15,233 nt of DNA from Sulfurimonas sp. (lineage in GTDB: Bacteria; Campylobacterota; Campylobacteria; Campylobacterales; Sulfurimonadaceae), in assembly GCA_027063215.1 (NCBI GenBank), contig JAMOSE010000209.1, forward strand, positions 1 through 15,233, written 5' to 3'. Positions 1 through 7,326 of the stretch are shown in pieces. Position 1 is the first letter of the stretch. Every line of letters begins with the position of its first letter. A program made the translations under genes and the position numbers. The notes under the pieces were generated by a model, which made no database searches, was not told the origin of the DNA, and saw nothing but the letters and a program-made list of their open reading frames with translations.

Positions 1-8
1 TCATAGTG

Positions 9-14
9 TATAAT
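9..14 (+). promoter_or_regulatory. Probable -10 box of the folE-fliI promoter
   Basis: A perfect TATAAT lies 30 bases before the folE start codon. Transcription would begin near base 20-22 and give a leader of about 24 nt, a normal length for Campylobacterota. The -35 region falls outside the window, so only half of the promoter can be judged. Confidence 0.5.
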
Positions 15-44
15 CGCATATTAAAATAGAAAAAAGGCAAAAAA

Positions 45-626
45 TTGTCAAACAATAATGAAGCATTTGAAAATGCAGTAAAAATTATGATGGAGCATGT
101 AGGTGAGGATCCCTCACGTGAGGGATTATTAGATACTCCTGCCCGTGTAAGAAAATCCTTTGAATTTATCTATGGTGGTTATAAAGAAGATCCCGAAGCA
201 ATTCTAAAAAAAGCTCTTTTTACTACAAGTAATGATGAGATGGTTCTTGTCAAAGATATAGAGTTTTACTCTACCTGTGAGCATCATCTCCTCCCAATTA
301 TAGGGCGGGTACATGTTGCATATATTCCAGATGGAAAAGTTGTCGGGCTTTCTAAGATTCCTCGTGTAGTTAATGTATTTGCACGTCGTATGCAGATTCA
401 AGAGCAGCTTACTGAACAGATTGCTGATGCTATAATGGATACAATTACACCAAAAGGTGTGGCTGTTGTTATTCAGGCTCGTCATATGTGTATGGAGATG
501 CGTGGTGTTGAGAAGATTAACTCTACAACAACCTCCTCTGCTCTTCGCGGGCTCTTTAAGAAAGATGAAAAGACACGTGCAGAGTTCTTTTCACTGATAA
601 ATTCACCGACAGGAAGTAAATATTAA
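45..626 (+). CDS. folE: GTP cyclohydrolase I (FolE), TTG start
   Basis: Converts GTP to 7,8-dihydroneopterin triphosphate, the first step of folate (and queuosine-type precursor) synthesis, as a cytosolic homomultimer. The 193 residues match the usual 180-220. The zinc and active-site residues are all visible: C78, H80 and H81 in the motif STCEHHLLP, then H147 and C149 in ARHMCMEMRGVEK, equivalent to E. coli Cys110, His112, His113, His179 and Cys181. I chose the TTG at 45 because AAGG (34-37) sits 7 nt upstream and because the next in-frame ATG (87) would remove the first helix. The stop codon abuts the ATG of fliI, so the two are surely cotranscribed. As I recall, folE-fliI adjacency also occurs in Campylobacter jejuni. 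A GC-rich 18-bp palindrome lies inside the gene at 109-126. Confidence 0.97.
   Translation: MSNNNEAFENAVKIMMEHVGEDPSREGLLDTPARVRKSFEFIYGGYKEDPEAILKKALFTTSNDEMVLVKDIEFYSTCEHHLLPIIGRVHVAYIPDGKVVGLSKIPRVVNVFARRMQIQEQLTEQIADAIMDTITPKGVAVVIQARHMCMEMRGVEKINSTTTSSALRGLFKKDEKTRAEFFSLINSPTGSKY
109..126. repeat. Perfect 18-bp palindrome inside folE
   Basis: ATCCCTCACGTGAGGGAT equals its own reverse complement. It encodes the conserved DPSREGL stretch, 65 nt after the start codon. In RNA it can fold as a 7-bp stem with an ACGT loop. The left half can instead pair with GTGAGG at 103-108 (6 bp, 3-nt loop), so two exclusive hairpins are possible. Whether this has a function or merely follows the conserved protein sequence is not known. 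Confidence 0.6.
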
Positions 627-1943
627 ATGCCATTATCTTCTCTCAAAGAAAAATTAGCAGATAGAAATTACTCTGTCGCCTTTGGAGAAGTTGTTAAGAT
701 AAATGCTACAGTTATTATTGCCAAAGGTCTAAGAGTCAGTATAAGTGATATGGTTAAAGTTGTCTCAAGTGATAATAATCTAGAGACCGTTGGCATGGTA
801 ACTGAGATTGATGGTTCATTTTTTTATATAACTCCTTTTTCTTTTGTAGAAGGTTTTCGTTCTGGAGATCATGTATTTTTAGATTCTACAGGACTAAATA
901 TCCCTGTAGGTGAGTCTCTTTTAGGACGTGTTGTAGATCCCTTTATGCGTCCTATTGATGGCAAAGGTCCTCTAAAATCCTCTAAAATGACTCCTATTAT
1001 CAAAGCGCCTATTGCTGCTATGAAAAGGGGTATGATTGATGAAGTTTTTTCTGTTGGAGTAAAAAGTATTGATGGACTTTTAACCTGTGGAAAAGGGCAA
1101 AAGCTTGGTATTTTTGCAGGAAGTGGTGTTGGTAAATCAACATTGATGGGGATGATTGTTCGTGGTGCAGATGCACCTATTAAAGTAGTTGCACTTATTG
1201 GTGAGCGTGGTCGTGAGGTTCCTGAGTTTATAGAGAAAAATCTTGGTGGGGATCTGACAAATACGGTTATTATTGTTGCAACTTCTGATGACTCCCCTCT
1301 TATGCGAAAATATGGTGCTTTTGCTGCTATGAGTGTTGCTGAATATTTTAAAGATAAACAGCAGGATGTACTCTTTATTATGGACTCTGTGACTCGTTTT
1401 GCTATGGCACAGCGTGAAATTGGTCTCGCTCTTGGTGAACCGCCAACCTCAAAAGGCTATCCGCCCTCTTCTCTTACACTTTTACCACAGTTAATGGAGC
1501 GTGCAGGAAAAGAGGAAGGTAAAGGAAGTATTACTGCTTTTTTTACTGTGCTTATTGAGGGTGATGATATGAGTGATCCAATCGCCGATCAGTCCCGATC
1601 TATTTTAGATGGACATATTGTCCTCTCTCGTGAAATGACAGACTTTGGCGTTTATCCGCCTGTGCATATTCTTAATTCTGCATCACGTGTTATGAATGAT
1701 ATTATCTCTGATGAGCATATGAAAGCAGTAAGAAAATTTCGACGACTCTATACTCTTTTAAAAGAGAATGAGACACTTATTCGTATTGGTGCGTATACCC
1801 AAGGAAGTGATCCTGAACTTGATGAAGCTATTAATAAAAAAGAGCAAATGATGCAGTTTATTGCTCAAAGTGCAACAGAGATTGTCAAGTTTGAGGAGAG
1901 TGTTGAGACACTTTTAAAGATTATGAATATCACTTCTGGCTAA
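627..1943 (+). CDS. fliI: Flagellum-specific ATPase FliI
   Basis: Hexameric ATPase of the flagellar type III export apparatus. It acts at the inner-membrane base of the flagellum with FliH and FliJ to feed rod, hook and filament subunits to the FlhAB gate. The 438 residues comprise an N-terminal beta-barrel (about 1-95), a RecA-like core with Walker A AGSGVGKS (164-171), Walker B ending at D253 (VLFIMDSVTRFA), the following REIGLALGEPP stretch, and a helical C-terminal domain. The phrase FAGSGVGKSTL and the overall length favour FliI over F1/V-type subunits. The ATG follows the folE stop with no gap; AGGAAG (611-616) inside the folE end serves as ribosome binding site. The last 14 bases overlap, antisense, the end of the gene at 1930-4059. 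A virulence-type SctN ATPase is the only serious alternative and nothing nearby supports it. Confidence 0.95.
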   Translation: MPLSSLKEKLADRNYSVAFGEVVKINATVIIAKGLRVSISDMVKVVSSDNNLETVGMVTEIDGSFFYITPFSFVEGFRSGDHVFLDSTGLNIPVGESLLGRVVDPFMRPIDGKGPLKSSKMTPIIKAPIAAMKRGMIDEVFSVGVKSIDGLLTCGKGQKLGIFAGSGVGKSTLMGMIVRGADAPIKVVALIGERGREVPEFIEKNLGGDLTNTVIIVATSDDSPLMRKYGAFAAMSVAEYFKDKQQDVLFIMDSVTRFAMAQREIGLALGEPPTSKGYPPSSLTLLPQLMERAGKEEGKGSITAFFTVLIEGDDMSDPIADQSRSILDGHIVLSREMTDFGVYPPVHILNSASRVMNDIISDEHMKAVRKFRRLYTLLKENETLIRIGAYTQGSDPELDEAINKKEQMMQFIAQSATEIVKFEESVETLLKIMNITSG

Positions 1944-4059
1944 AATACTCTGATTGGCTCCATGCATCTCTTGCTTTATATTCATCTTGTAACACTGTAA
2001 TTGCAAGATTTAGATGAGAAGTTTTTTCATAGCTATGCATGAGTTGTTTAATCTCGCTGTCTTTACCAAAGATATCTATATAAGAGTAGATAAAGTTTTC
2101 TACACTTTCAAAATTTTTAAGATTAAGTTCCTCTTTTATTTTGGAGTGAAAAGATAATCTAAGCAGATCCCCTATTTTATCACGTCTTGTTTTAACAAGA
2201 ATAAGCTCTCCCAACTTCTCTTGAACACTTTGTATATCACCATTAAGAGCAAAGATTTCACATCTGTTTATGAGTTTATTCCAATGATCTTCAAGAAGTT
2301 GTGCAAGTTGCATACCTTCAAGTCCACTATTTTCATCAAGTATCTCATAACATGTTATAAAATTATCATTTTCATAAGCAGTGAGAAGTTCTTGCGCTTT
2401 TTGAGCCTCTTTTTTTAATACCTCTATTTCTTCTTGAAAAAGTGAAGTTGTAGATAATTTATGCAAAATCTTTTGTGCAAGTTCTATTTGCGCCTCTTTT
2501 ATACATAATTTTATTTTTTCAATTTCTTTTGAATCTTCTTCCATAAGAGCTATATAAGAGGGTATCTCAGCTAACAGTTTTTCCTGTTTAATGAGTTTGT
2601 TTACTGTTTTATAATCTTTTGTTGCAAGTGCTTTTATAAAACTGATAAATTCACTATTTTGATATATGAGCAGATGAATAAGTGCTCTTTTAGCAGGAAT
2701 TGTTACATAGGGCTGCAGGAGTGCTTTTGCCTCTTCAATTTTGTTTTGCAGAAGTTTTTTTTGAGCTTGTGTAAAAGTATTTTTATAACTCGTTTCCATT
2801 TTCTGATATAGAGGTGTAAGCTGAAGTGCAGGAAATTTTTCAGCAAGTGCATAGGCTAAAGTATATTTTTGATTTTTAAAAAGCTGATAAAATTGTTGAT
2901 AATTTTTATGAGCTTGAATGATTTTTGTCTCATCACCTTTTTTGGATTGAATAGCCTCAAAAGGTTTTAAAACAGAGAGTTTTTCTATATTGTTTGACAT
3001 TATAAAATGCATTAATGCTTTTTTAGAGAGTTTTTTATACTCTTGTTCTATCTCTAGCGCTTCTTTGGTATTTGAAAGAAAAGGATTTTGTTCTACGAGT
3101 TGCAGTGCCTCTGGCAGTTCGCCTTTTTCTAAATAAGCTTGAAGATCAGACTGTGATTTTAAAAGAACTTTTTGGATAGTGCTATCATAAAAAAGAAGAA
3201 GAAGTTTGTTATTATTTAACAGAACAACAGAACTGATCTCTTTTTGAAATTTTAAAAAATTATTTTTTATAACTTTTCTTTTTTCAGTATCAATGAGCAT
3301 AATTGTAGCAGTTTTTGATACTACAAGAGCATAATCTGTATTTTGTATAGGGAGTATTTTTAAAATATTGTTTTGTTGTGTCGTTATCTTCTTTATAGCT
3401 GCATTTTTTCGTATATGGGCTATAAAGAGTGTTCCTTCTGTATTCGCAAAAATTATCTTTTTCTCACTTAAAAAAGCAATGCTGTTTATACGGCTCTTTG
3501 AGATTGTAAAAGTGATTTTTTTAGCATGAGAGTTGAATTTGACAAGAGTAAGTGCACCGCCATAACCACTTGCAGCTACATACTGATTATTTGAAGCTAT
3601 TGTGCTGACATAGTTGTCCTGAATAATTGTTTTATAACCTACCCTCTCAAAAGGGAAAGAACAGAGTCTTGAGATATGTATTTTACCTTCATAGCGGTAT
3701 TGAATTACCCGTCCGTTTTTTGTACCACTGATGAGATATGGTGCAGATGCAACAAAAGAGAGTAAAGTTATATCTCCATCATGCGTAGTGATAGTTTCTA
3801 AAATTTTATGCTGTTTTGCCTCTATAATATAGAGTGTTTCTCCATTGGCGATAGCCATAAGGTCAAGTTTTGGATGAAATGCAAGCGCTGTTGTCTCCTC
3901 TTTTAGAAGTTCGCTATAGATAGTTTTGAGTATTTTACATTTTGAAGGAGAAAGTATTTCTACGCTTTTTGTTCGTGAAATGAGTGCTGCAAAAGAGTTG
4001 TCAAACTCTTCTAGGGAGTAAAGCTTTTTATTGGATTCAAAACAATTAGTGATCTGCAA
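1930..4059 (-). CDS. Uncharacterised beta-propeller plus alpha-solenoid protein (WD40-like)
   Basis: I do not recognise a named family. The 709-residue protein has two halves. Residues about 23-302 hold seven repeats of roughly 35 residues with WD40-like strand patterns (starting near 23, 58, 97, 151, 191, 232 and 275; for example ALAFHPKLDLMAIANGETLY and INSIAFLSEKKIIFANTEG), consistent with a seven-bladed propeller. Residues about 303-690 are almost purely helical, with short units of the form GELPEALQLVEQNP recurring near 310, 398, 440, 480, 563, 604 and 647, as in TPR- or coatomer-like solenoids. No signal peptide or membrane segment is visible, so it is probably cytosolic and a scaffold or adaptor. 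The start is a TTG (4057-4059) with AAAGG 6 nt upstream; it overlaps recJ by 14 nt, so it is probably the last gene of pyrG-recJ-this. Its end overlaps fliI by 14 nt on the opposite strand. Confidence 0.85.
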   Translation of the reverse strand: MQITNCFESNKKLYSLEEFDNSFAALISRTKSVEILSPSKCKILKTIYSELLKEETTALAFHPKLDLMAIANGETLYIIEAKQHKILETITTHDGDITLLSFVASAPYLISGTKNGRVIQYRYEGKIHISRLCSFPFERVGYKTIIQDNYVSTIASNNQYVAASGYGGALTLVKFNSHAKKITFTISKSRINSIAFLSEKKIIFANTEGTLFIAHIRKNAAIKKITTQQNNILKILPIQNTDYALVVSKTATIMLIDTEKRKVIKNNFLKFQKEISSVVLLNNNKLLLLFYDSTIQKVLLKSQSDLQAYLEKGELPEALQLVEQNPFLSNTKEALEIEQEYKKLSKKALMHFIMSNNIEKLSVLKPFEAIQSKKGDETKIIQAHKNYQQFYQLFKNQKYTLAYALAEKFPALQLTPLYQKMETSYKNTFTQAQKKLLQNKIEEAKALLQPYVTIPAKRALIHLLIYQNSEFISFIKALATKDYKTVNKLIKQEKLLAEIPSYIALMEEDSKEIEKIKLCIKEAQIELAQKILHKLSTTSLFQEEIEVLKKEAQKAQELLTAYENDNFITCYEILDENSGLEGMQLAQLLEDHWNKLINRCEIFALNGDIQSVQEKLGELILVKTRRDKIGDLLRLSFHSKIKEELNLKNFESVENFIYSYIDIFGKDSEIKQLMHSYEKTSHLNLAITVLQDEYKARDAWSQSEYFSQK

Positions 4060-5644
4060 TATAAACCTTTTGAAGCAAAAGTTGTGGTGTTATTTTACCA
4101 TTAAATTCGTTTTTTGTAATTGTATATGAACAACTGAGTTTTTTATTGTGAGGCATTTCAAAGACTCTTCTAAAAGCGATCAGCTCAACAGTTTTTCTCT
4201 GATGAGGATATTGTCGTACTTCAATACGAGAGTGTGACTTGTCTGCACCCATGAGTTTTATACTGACAACCTCTGCTTCATGAAGAAAAAAAGTTGGACG
4301 AGCATTTGCTTCACCATAGGGTTCAAACTGCTCAAGTATCTCTAAGAGTTCCTGATCAATCTCATCTGTTTCAAAGATCCCAAGGAGATTATCCAAAGGT
4401 AAAAAATCCTCTGGATTTATATCTTTTGCACTTTTGTTAATAGCTTCTCTAAAAGTATCAATATTTTTACTCTCTAATCCAAGACCTGCTGCCATTTTAT
4501 GACCACCAAATTTACTTAACAAGTGTTCATTTGCTTTAATAAGTTCATAAATACTGACATTTCCTATACTTCTTGCACTTCCTTTTGCCTCATTTTCATT
4601 GATGCTTAAGACAATGGCCGGTTTTTCAAATTTATCTACAAGTCGCGAAGCAGCTATTCCAACAACACCTTCATGCCATCCATCGCCGGCTACAACTATA
4701 ATGGGATCTTCTTCTTGTACTGATGCTATTGCTTCTTTTGTTGTTTGTGCTTCTGTCTCTTTTCTGAGATTATTGAGTTGTCCTAAAAGTTCAAACTGTT
4801 TGTATGCACTGTTGGTATCTTGTGCTGTAAAAAAATCCAAAGCTATAGAAGCATCTTCTAGTCGTCCTGCAGAGTTTATTCGTGGGGCTATTTGAAATGC
4901 TATATCTTCACTGCTTAGGCTACTTTTATTTAAAAAGTCACGTATTATGATTGAAGCTGGACGATTAGTAATGCTAAGAAGTTTAAGCCCCTCTTGGACA
5001 AGTGTTCTGTTTATATCAATAAGCGGCATAATATCTGCAATAATAGCAATAGCTAAAATATCTAAAAACTGACGCATATCTATAGAGAGTTGCAGCTCTT
5101 TTTTAAGAAGTCCAAGAAGAAGCCATGCAACTTCCGCACCGCATATCTCTTTAAAAGGGTAGTTGCATACTGAGAGTTTTGGATCAACAATAGCATAGGC
5201 ATCTGGAAGTTCATCCCCTGGAGTATGATGATCGGTAATAATAAGATCAATACCACGTTCTATACAAATATCTGCTGCCGCATGAGCAGAAATTCCATTA
5301 TCTACAGTAATGATTACATCGGCATCTATACGTTGTAAAACAGAAGGATTTACACCATAGCCATCATGAAATCTATTTGGAATGAGTGCCTCTAAAGGGT
5401 AGGGGATCTGTCTGAAAAAATCAACCATAATAGCAGTTGAGCTGATCCCATCGACATCATAATCACCAACAAGAGTAATCTTTTCTCTATTTTTAATGGC
5501 ATCAGCTATGCGTTTTGCAGCTTTGACCCCATCATGCAAAAGAGCAGGATTGGGAATCTGTGAGAGTCTTTTTTCTACACTAAACCTTGATGAAAGCATT
5601 TCAAAAAGGTCTTGTTTGGTGATAAGGGGTAATTTACTCAGCAT
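4046..5644 (-). CDS. recJ: Single-stranded-DNA-specific exonuclease RecJ
   Basis: 5'-to-3' exonuclease acting on single-stranded DNA in recombination, base-excision and mismatch repair. At 532 residues it is slightly shorter than E. coli RecJ. The DHH phosphoesterase motifs are intact: DYDVDG at 61-66, VDNG at 114-117, DHH at 138-140, and the DHHA1 motif GGHKMAAG at 380-387. These provide the metal-binding aspartates and histidines of the two-metal site. An OB-fold-like C-terminal part follows (about 430-530). The ATG (5642-5644) lies inside the last codons of pyrG, an 11-nt overlap that indicates translational coupling. A nanoRNase or Orn-like DHH protein is excluded by length and by the full RecJ motif order. 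Confidence 0.95.
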   Translation of the reverse strand: MLSKLPLITKQDLFEMLSSRFSVEKRLSQIPNPALLHDGVKAAKRIADAIKNREKITLVGDYDVDGISSTAIMVDFFRQIPYPLEALIPNRFHDGYGVNPSVLQRIDADVIITVDNGISAHAAADICIERGIDLIITDHHTPGDELPDAYAIVDPKLSVCNYPFKEICGAEVAWLLLGLLKKELQLSIDMRQFLDILAIAIIADIMPLIDINRTLVQEGLKLLSITNRPASIIIRDFLNKSSLSSEDIAFQIAPRINSAGRLEDASIALDFFTAQDTNSAYKQFELLGQLNNLRKETEAQTTKEAIASVQEEDPIIVVAGDGWHEGVVGIAASRLVDKFEKPAIVLSINENEAKGSARSIGNVSIYELIKANEHLLSKFGGHKMAAGLGLESKNIDTFREAINKSAKDINPEDFLPLDNLLGIFETDEIDQELLEILEQFEPYGEANARPTFFLHEAEVVSIKLMGADKSHSRIEVRQYPHQRKTVELIAFRRVFEMPHNKKLSCSYTITKNEFNGKITPQLLLQKVYIADH

Positions 5645-7253
5645 TCAAACTCGCATTTACAAATGCAAGTATAGATGGATTTGGAGTCTGAAGACGTGAA
5701 GTAAATTCAGGGTGAAACTGAACACCCAAAAACCATGGGTGATCTTTTACCTCTACAGTCTCAATAAGACCGTTTGACTCACCAGTAACTATCATACCTG
5801 CAGCTTCAAGTTGTTCTCTGTACTCCGGATTTGCCTCATAACGGTGACGATGGCGTTCAAAGATAGTTTTTTGACCATTGTAAGCTTGGCGGAGAATTGA
5901 GCCCTCTTTTGTATCACATGGATACTCACCAAGACGAAGTGTTCCGCCCATTGGTGATTCATGAGTGCGGAGTTGCATTCCACCACTTTGATCCAAGAAG
6001 TTGTCTATAAGGTAGATCATAGGATATGGAGTATTTTCATCAAACTCTATAGAGTTGGCACCCTCAAGACCTAAAACATTTCGTGCATACTCTACAAGTG
6101 TAAGCTGCATACCAAGGCAGATTCCAAGATATGGCACTTTATTTTCACGTGCATATTTAATAGCCTGAATTTTCCCCTCAACACCACGGCTGCCAAATCC
6201 ACCGGCAACCAAGATTCCGTCACAATCGCTCAGAAGTGCCTCAGCTCCTCTGTCTTCAATCTCTTCAGAATCAACCCAGCAGATCTCAACACGGCTGTCA
6301 AGGTGTGCTCCAGCATGAATGAGTGCTTCTGTTAGAGATTTGTATGACTCTTTGAGTGCAAGATACTTTCCAACAAAACCAATAACTACTTTGCCTTTTG
6401 GTTGTACGATTTTCTTAACAAGATTATCCCACTCTTCCATATCCGGCTCTAACTCACCAAGATCTAACTCTTTTGCAATTGGTTTTAAAATATTTTGACG
6501 TAAAAAACTCATCGGAACATCATAAATACTTGCAGCATCTGTTGCTTCGACAACACTGTTTGCATTAACATCACAACTCATCGCCAGTTTTTTCTTAAAT
6601 GTTTTAGGCAAAGGATTTTCACTTCTTGCTATAATCATCTGTGGAGTAATTCCAATACGACGTAACTCTTGTACAGAGTGTTGTGTCGGTTTTGATTTTA
6701 GCTCACCTGCAGCTTTGATAAATGGAATAAGTGTAACATGGATAAAAAATGTTCCTGCGACTTCATCATCATGTTTCATTTGACGAATCGCTTCCATAAA
6801 CGGAAGCCCTTCAATATCACCAACTGTTCCACCAAGTTCAACCACTAAGATCTCATGCCCTTCTCCCGCTTTTTTAATACGAGAGACAATTTCACCGACA
6901 ATATGCGGAATAACCTGAATAGTCTGGCCAAGATAACCACCGGCACGTTCTCTTTCTATGACAGATGAATATACCTGTCCTGTTGTAAAGTTAGAACTTT
7001 TTAGAAAAGATGCATCTAAAAACCGTTCATAGTTACCAATGTCAAGATCCGTTTCTGCTCCATCTTTTGTAACAAAAACTTCACCATGTTCTAATGGACT
7101 CATAGTACCAGGATCAACATTGATATATGGATCAATTTTTAACATCCCCACATTTTTACCAGAATGTTTAAGCAAAGTACCAACACTAGCGGCTGTAATC
7201 CCTTTTCCAAGAGAGCTTAAAACGCCTCCGGTTACAAAAATGTATTTAGTCAT
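5634..7253 (-). CDS. pyrG: CTP synthase (PyrG)
   Basis: Makes CTP from UTP, ATP and glutamine, the last step of pyrimidine nucleotide synthesis, in the cytosol as a tetramer or filament. The 539 residues have the canonical two-domain form. The N-terminal amidoligase starts KYIFVTGGVLSSLGKG with the P-loop-like lysines. The class I glutaminase domain has nucleophile C379 in GICLGMQ and H514/E516 in FHPEFTS, essentially the E. coli numbering (379, 515, 517). The ATG is preceded by GGAGA about 7-8 nt upstream. It is the first gene of an overlapping unit with recJ and the propeller protein, with a TATAAT box about 32-37 nt upstream. Confidence 0.98.
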   Translation of the reverse strand: MTKYIFVTGGVLSSLGKGITAASVGTLLKHSGKNVGMLKIDPYINVDPGTMSPLEHGEVFVTKDGAETDLDIGNYERFLDASFLKSSNFTTGQVYSSVIERERAGGYLGQTIQVIPHIVGEIVSRIKKAGEGHEILVVELGGTVGDIEGLPFMEAIRQMKHDDEVAGTFFIHVTLIPFIKAAGELKSKPTQHSVQELRRIGITPQMIIARSENPLPKTFKKKLAMSCDVNANSVVEATDAASIYDVPMSFLRQNILKPIAKELDLGELEPDMEEWDNLVKKIVQPKGKVVIGFVGKYLALKESYKSLTEALIHAGAHLDSRVEICWVDSEEIEDRGAEALLSDCDGILVAGGFGSRGVEGKIQAIKYARENKVPYLGICLGMQLTLVEYARNVLGLEGANSIEFDENTPYPMIYLIDNFLDQSGGMQLRTHESPMGGTLRLGEYPCDTKEGSILRQAYNGQKTIFERHRHRYEANPEYREQLEAAGMIVTGESNGLIETVEVKDHPWFLGVQFHPEFTSRLQTPNPSILAFVNASLNAE

Positions 7254-7281
7254 ATAAAAATCTCCATCTCTTTTAATTAAT

Positions 7282-7302
7282 GTGATTATAGTATATAATC
7301 AC
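7282..7302. promoter_or_regulatory. Palindromic divergent promoter between pyrG and the antiporter gene
   Basis: GTGATTATA (7282-7290) and TATAATCAC (7294-7302) form a perfect 9-bp inverted repeat around GTA. The left arm contains TATAAT on the minus strand (7285-7290) facing pyrG. The right arm contains TATAAT on the plus strand (7294-7299) facing the antiporter. Predicted transcription starts near 7278 (-) and 7306 (+) give leaders of about 20-25 nt. No good -35 is evident on either side, which is common in this phylum. A symmetrical regulator bound here would cover both -10 boxes at once. Confidence 0.55.
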
Positions 7303-7326
7303 TTATTCAATTATGAAAGTTTTAAG

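Noticed and set aside
204..485. Minus-strand open frame opposite folE
   Set aside because: Entirely inside folE, with a translation of unnatural composition and no start signal.
627..1943. FliI as a virulence-type III secretion ATPase or an F/V-ATPase subunit
   Set aside because: No injectisome or ATP-synthase genes nearby, and the folE neighbour and sequence match the flagellar ATPase of Campylobacterota.
7282..7326. GTG at 7282 as the antiporter start (15 extra residues)
   Set aside because: It would place the start codon inside the palindromic promoter, upstream of the likely transcription start. The added residues are not like the family N-terminus, and ATG 7327 begins directly with the first membrane segment.
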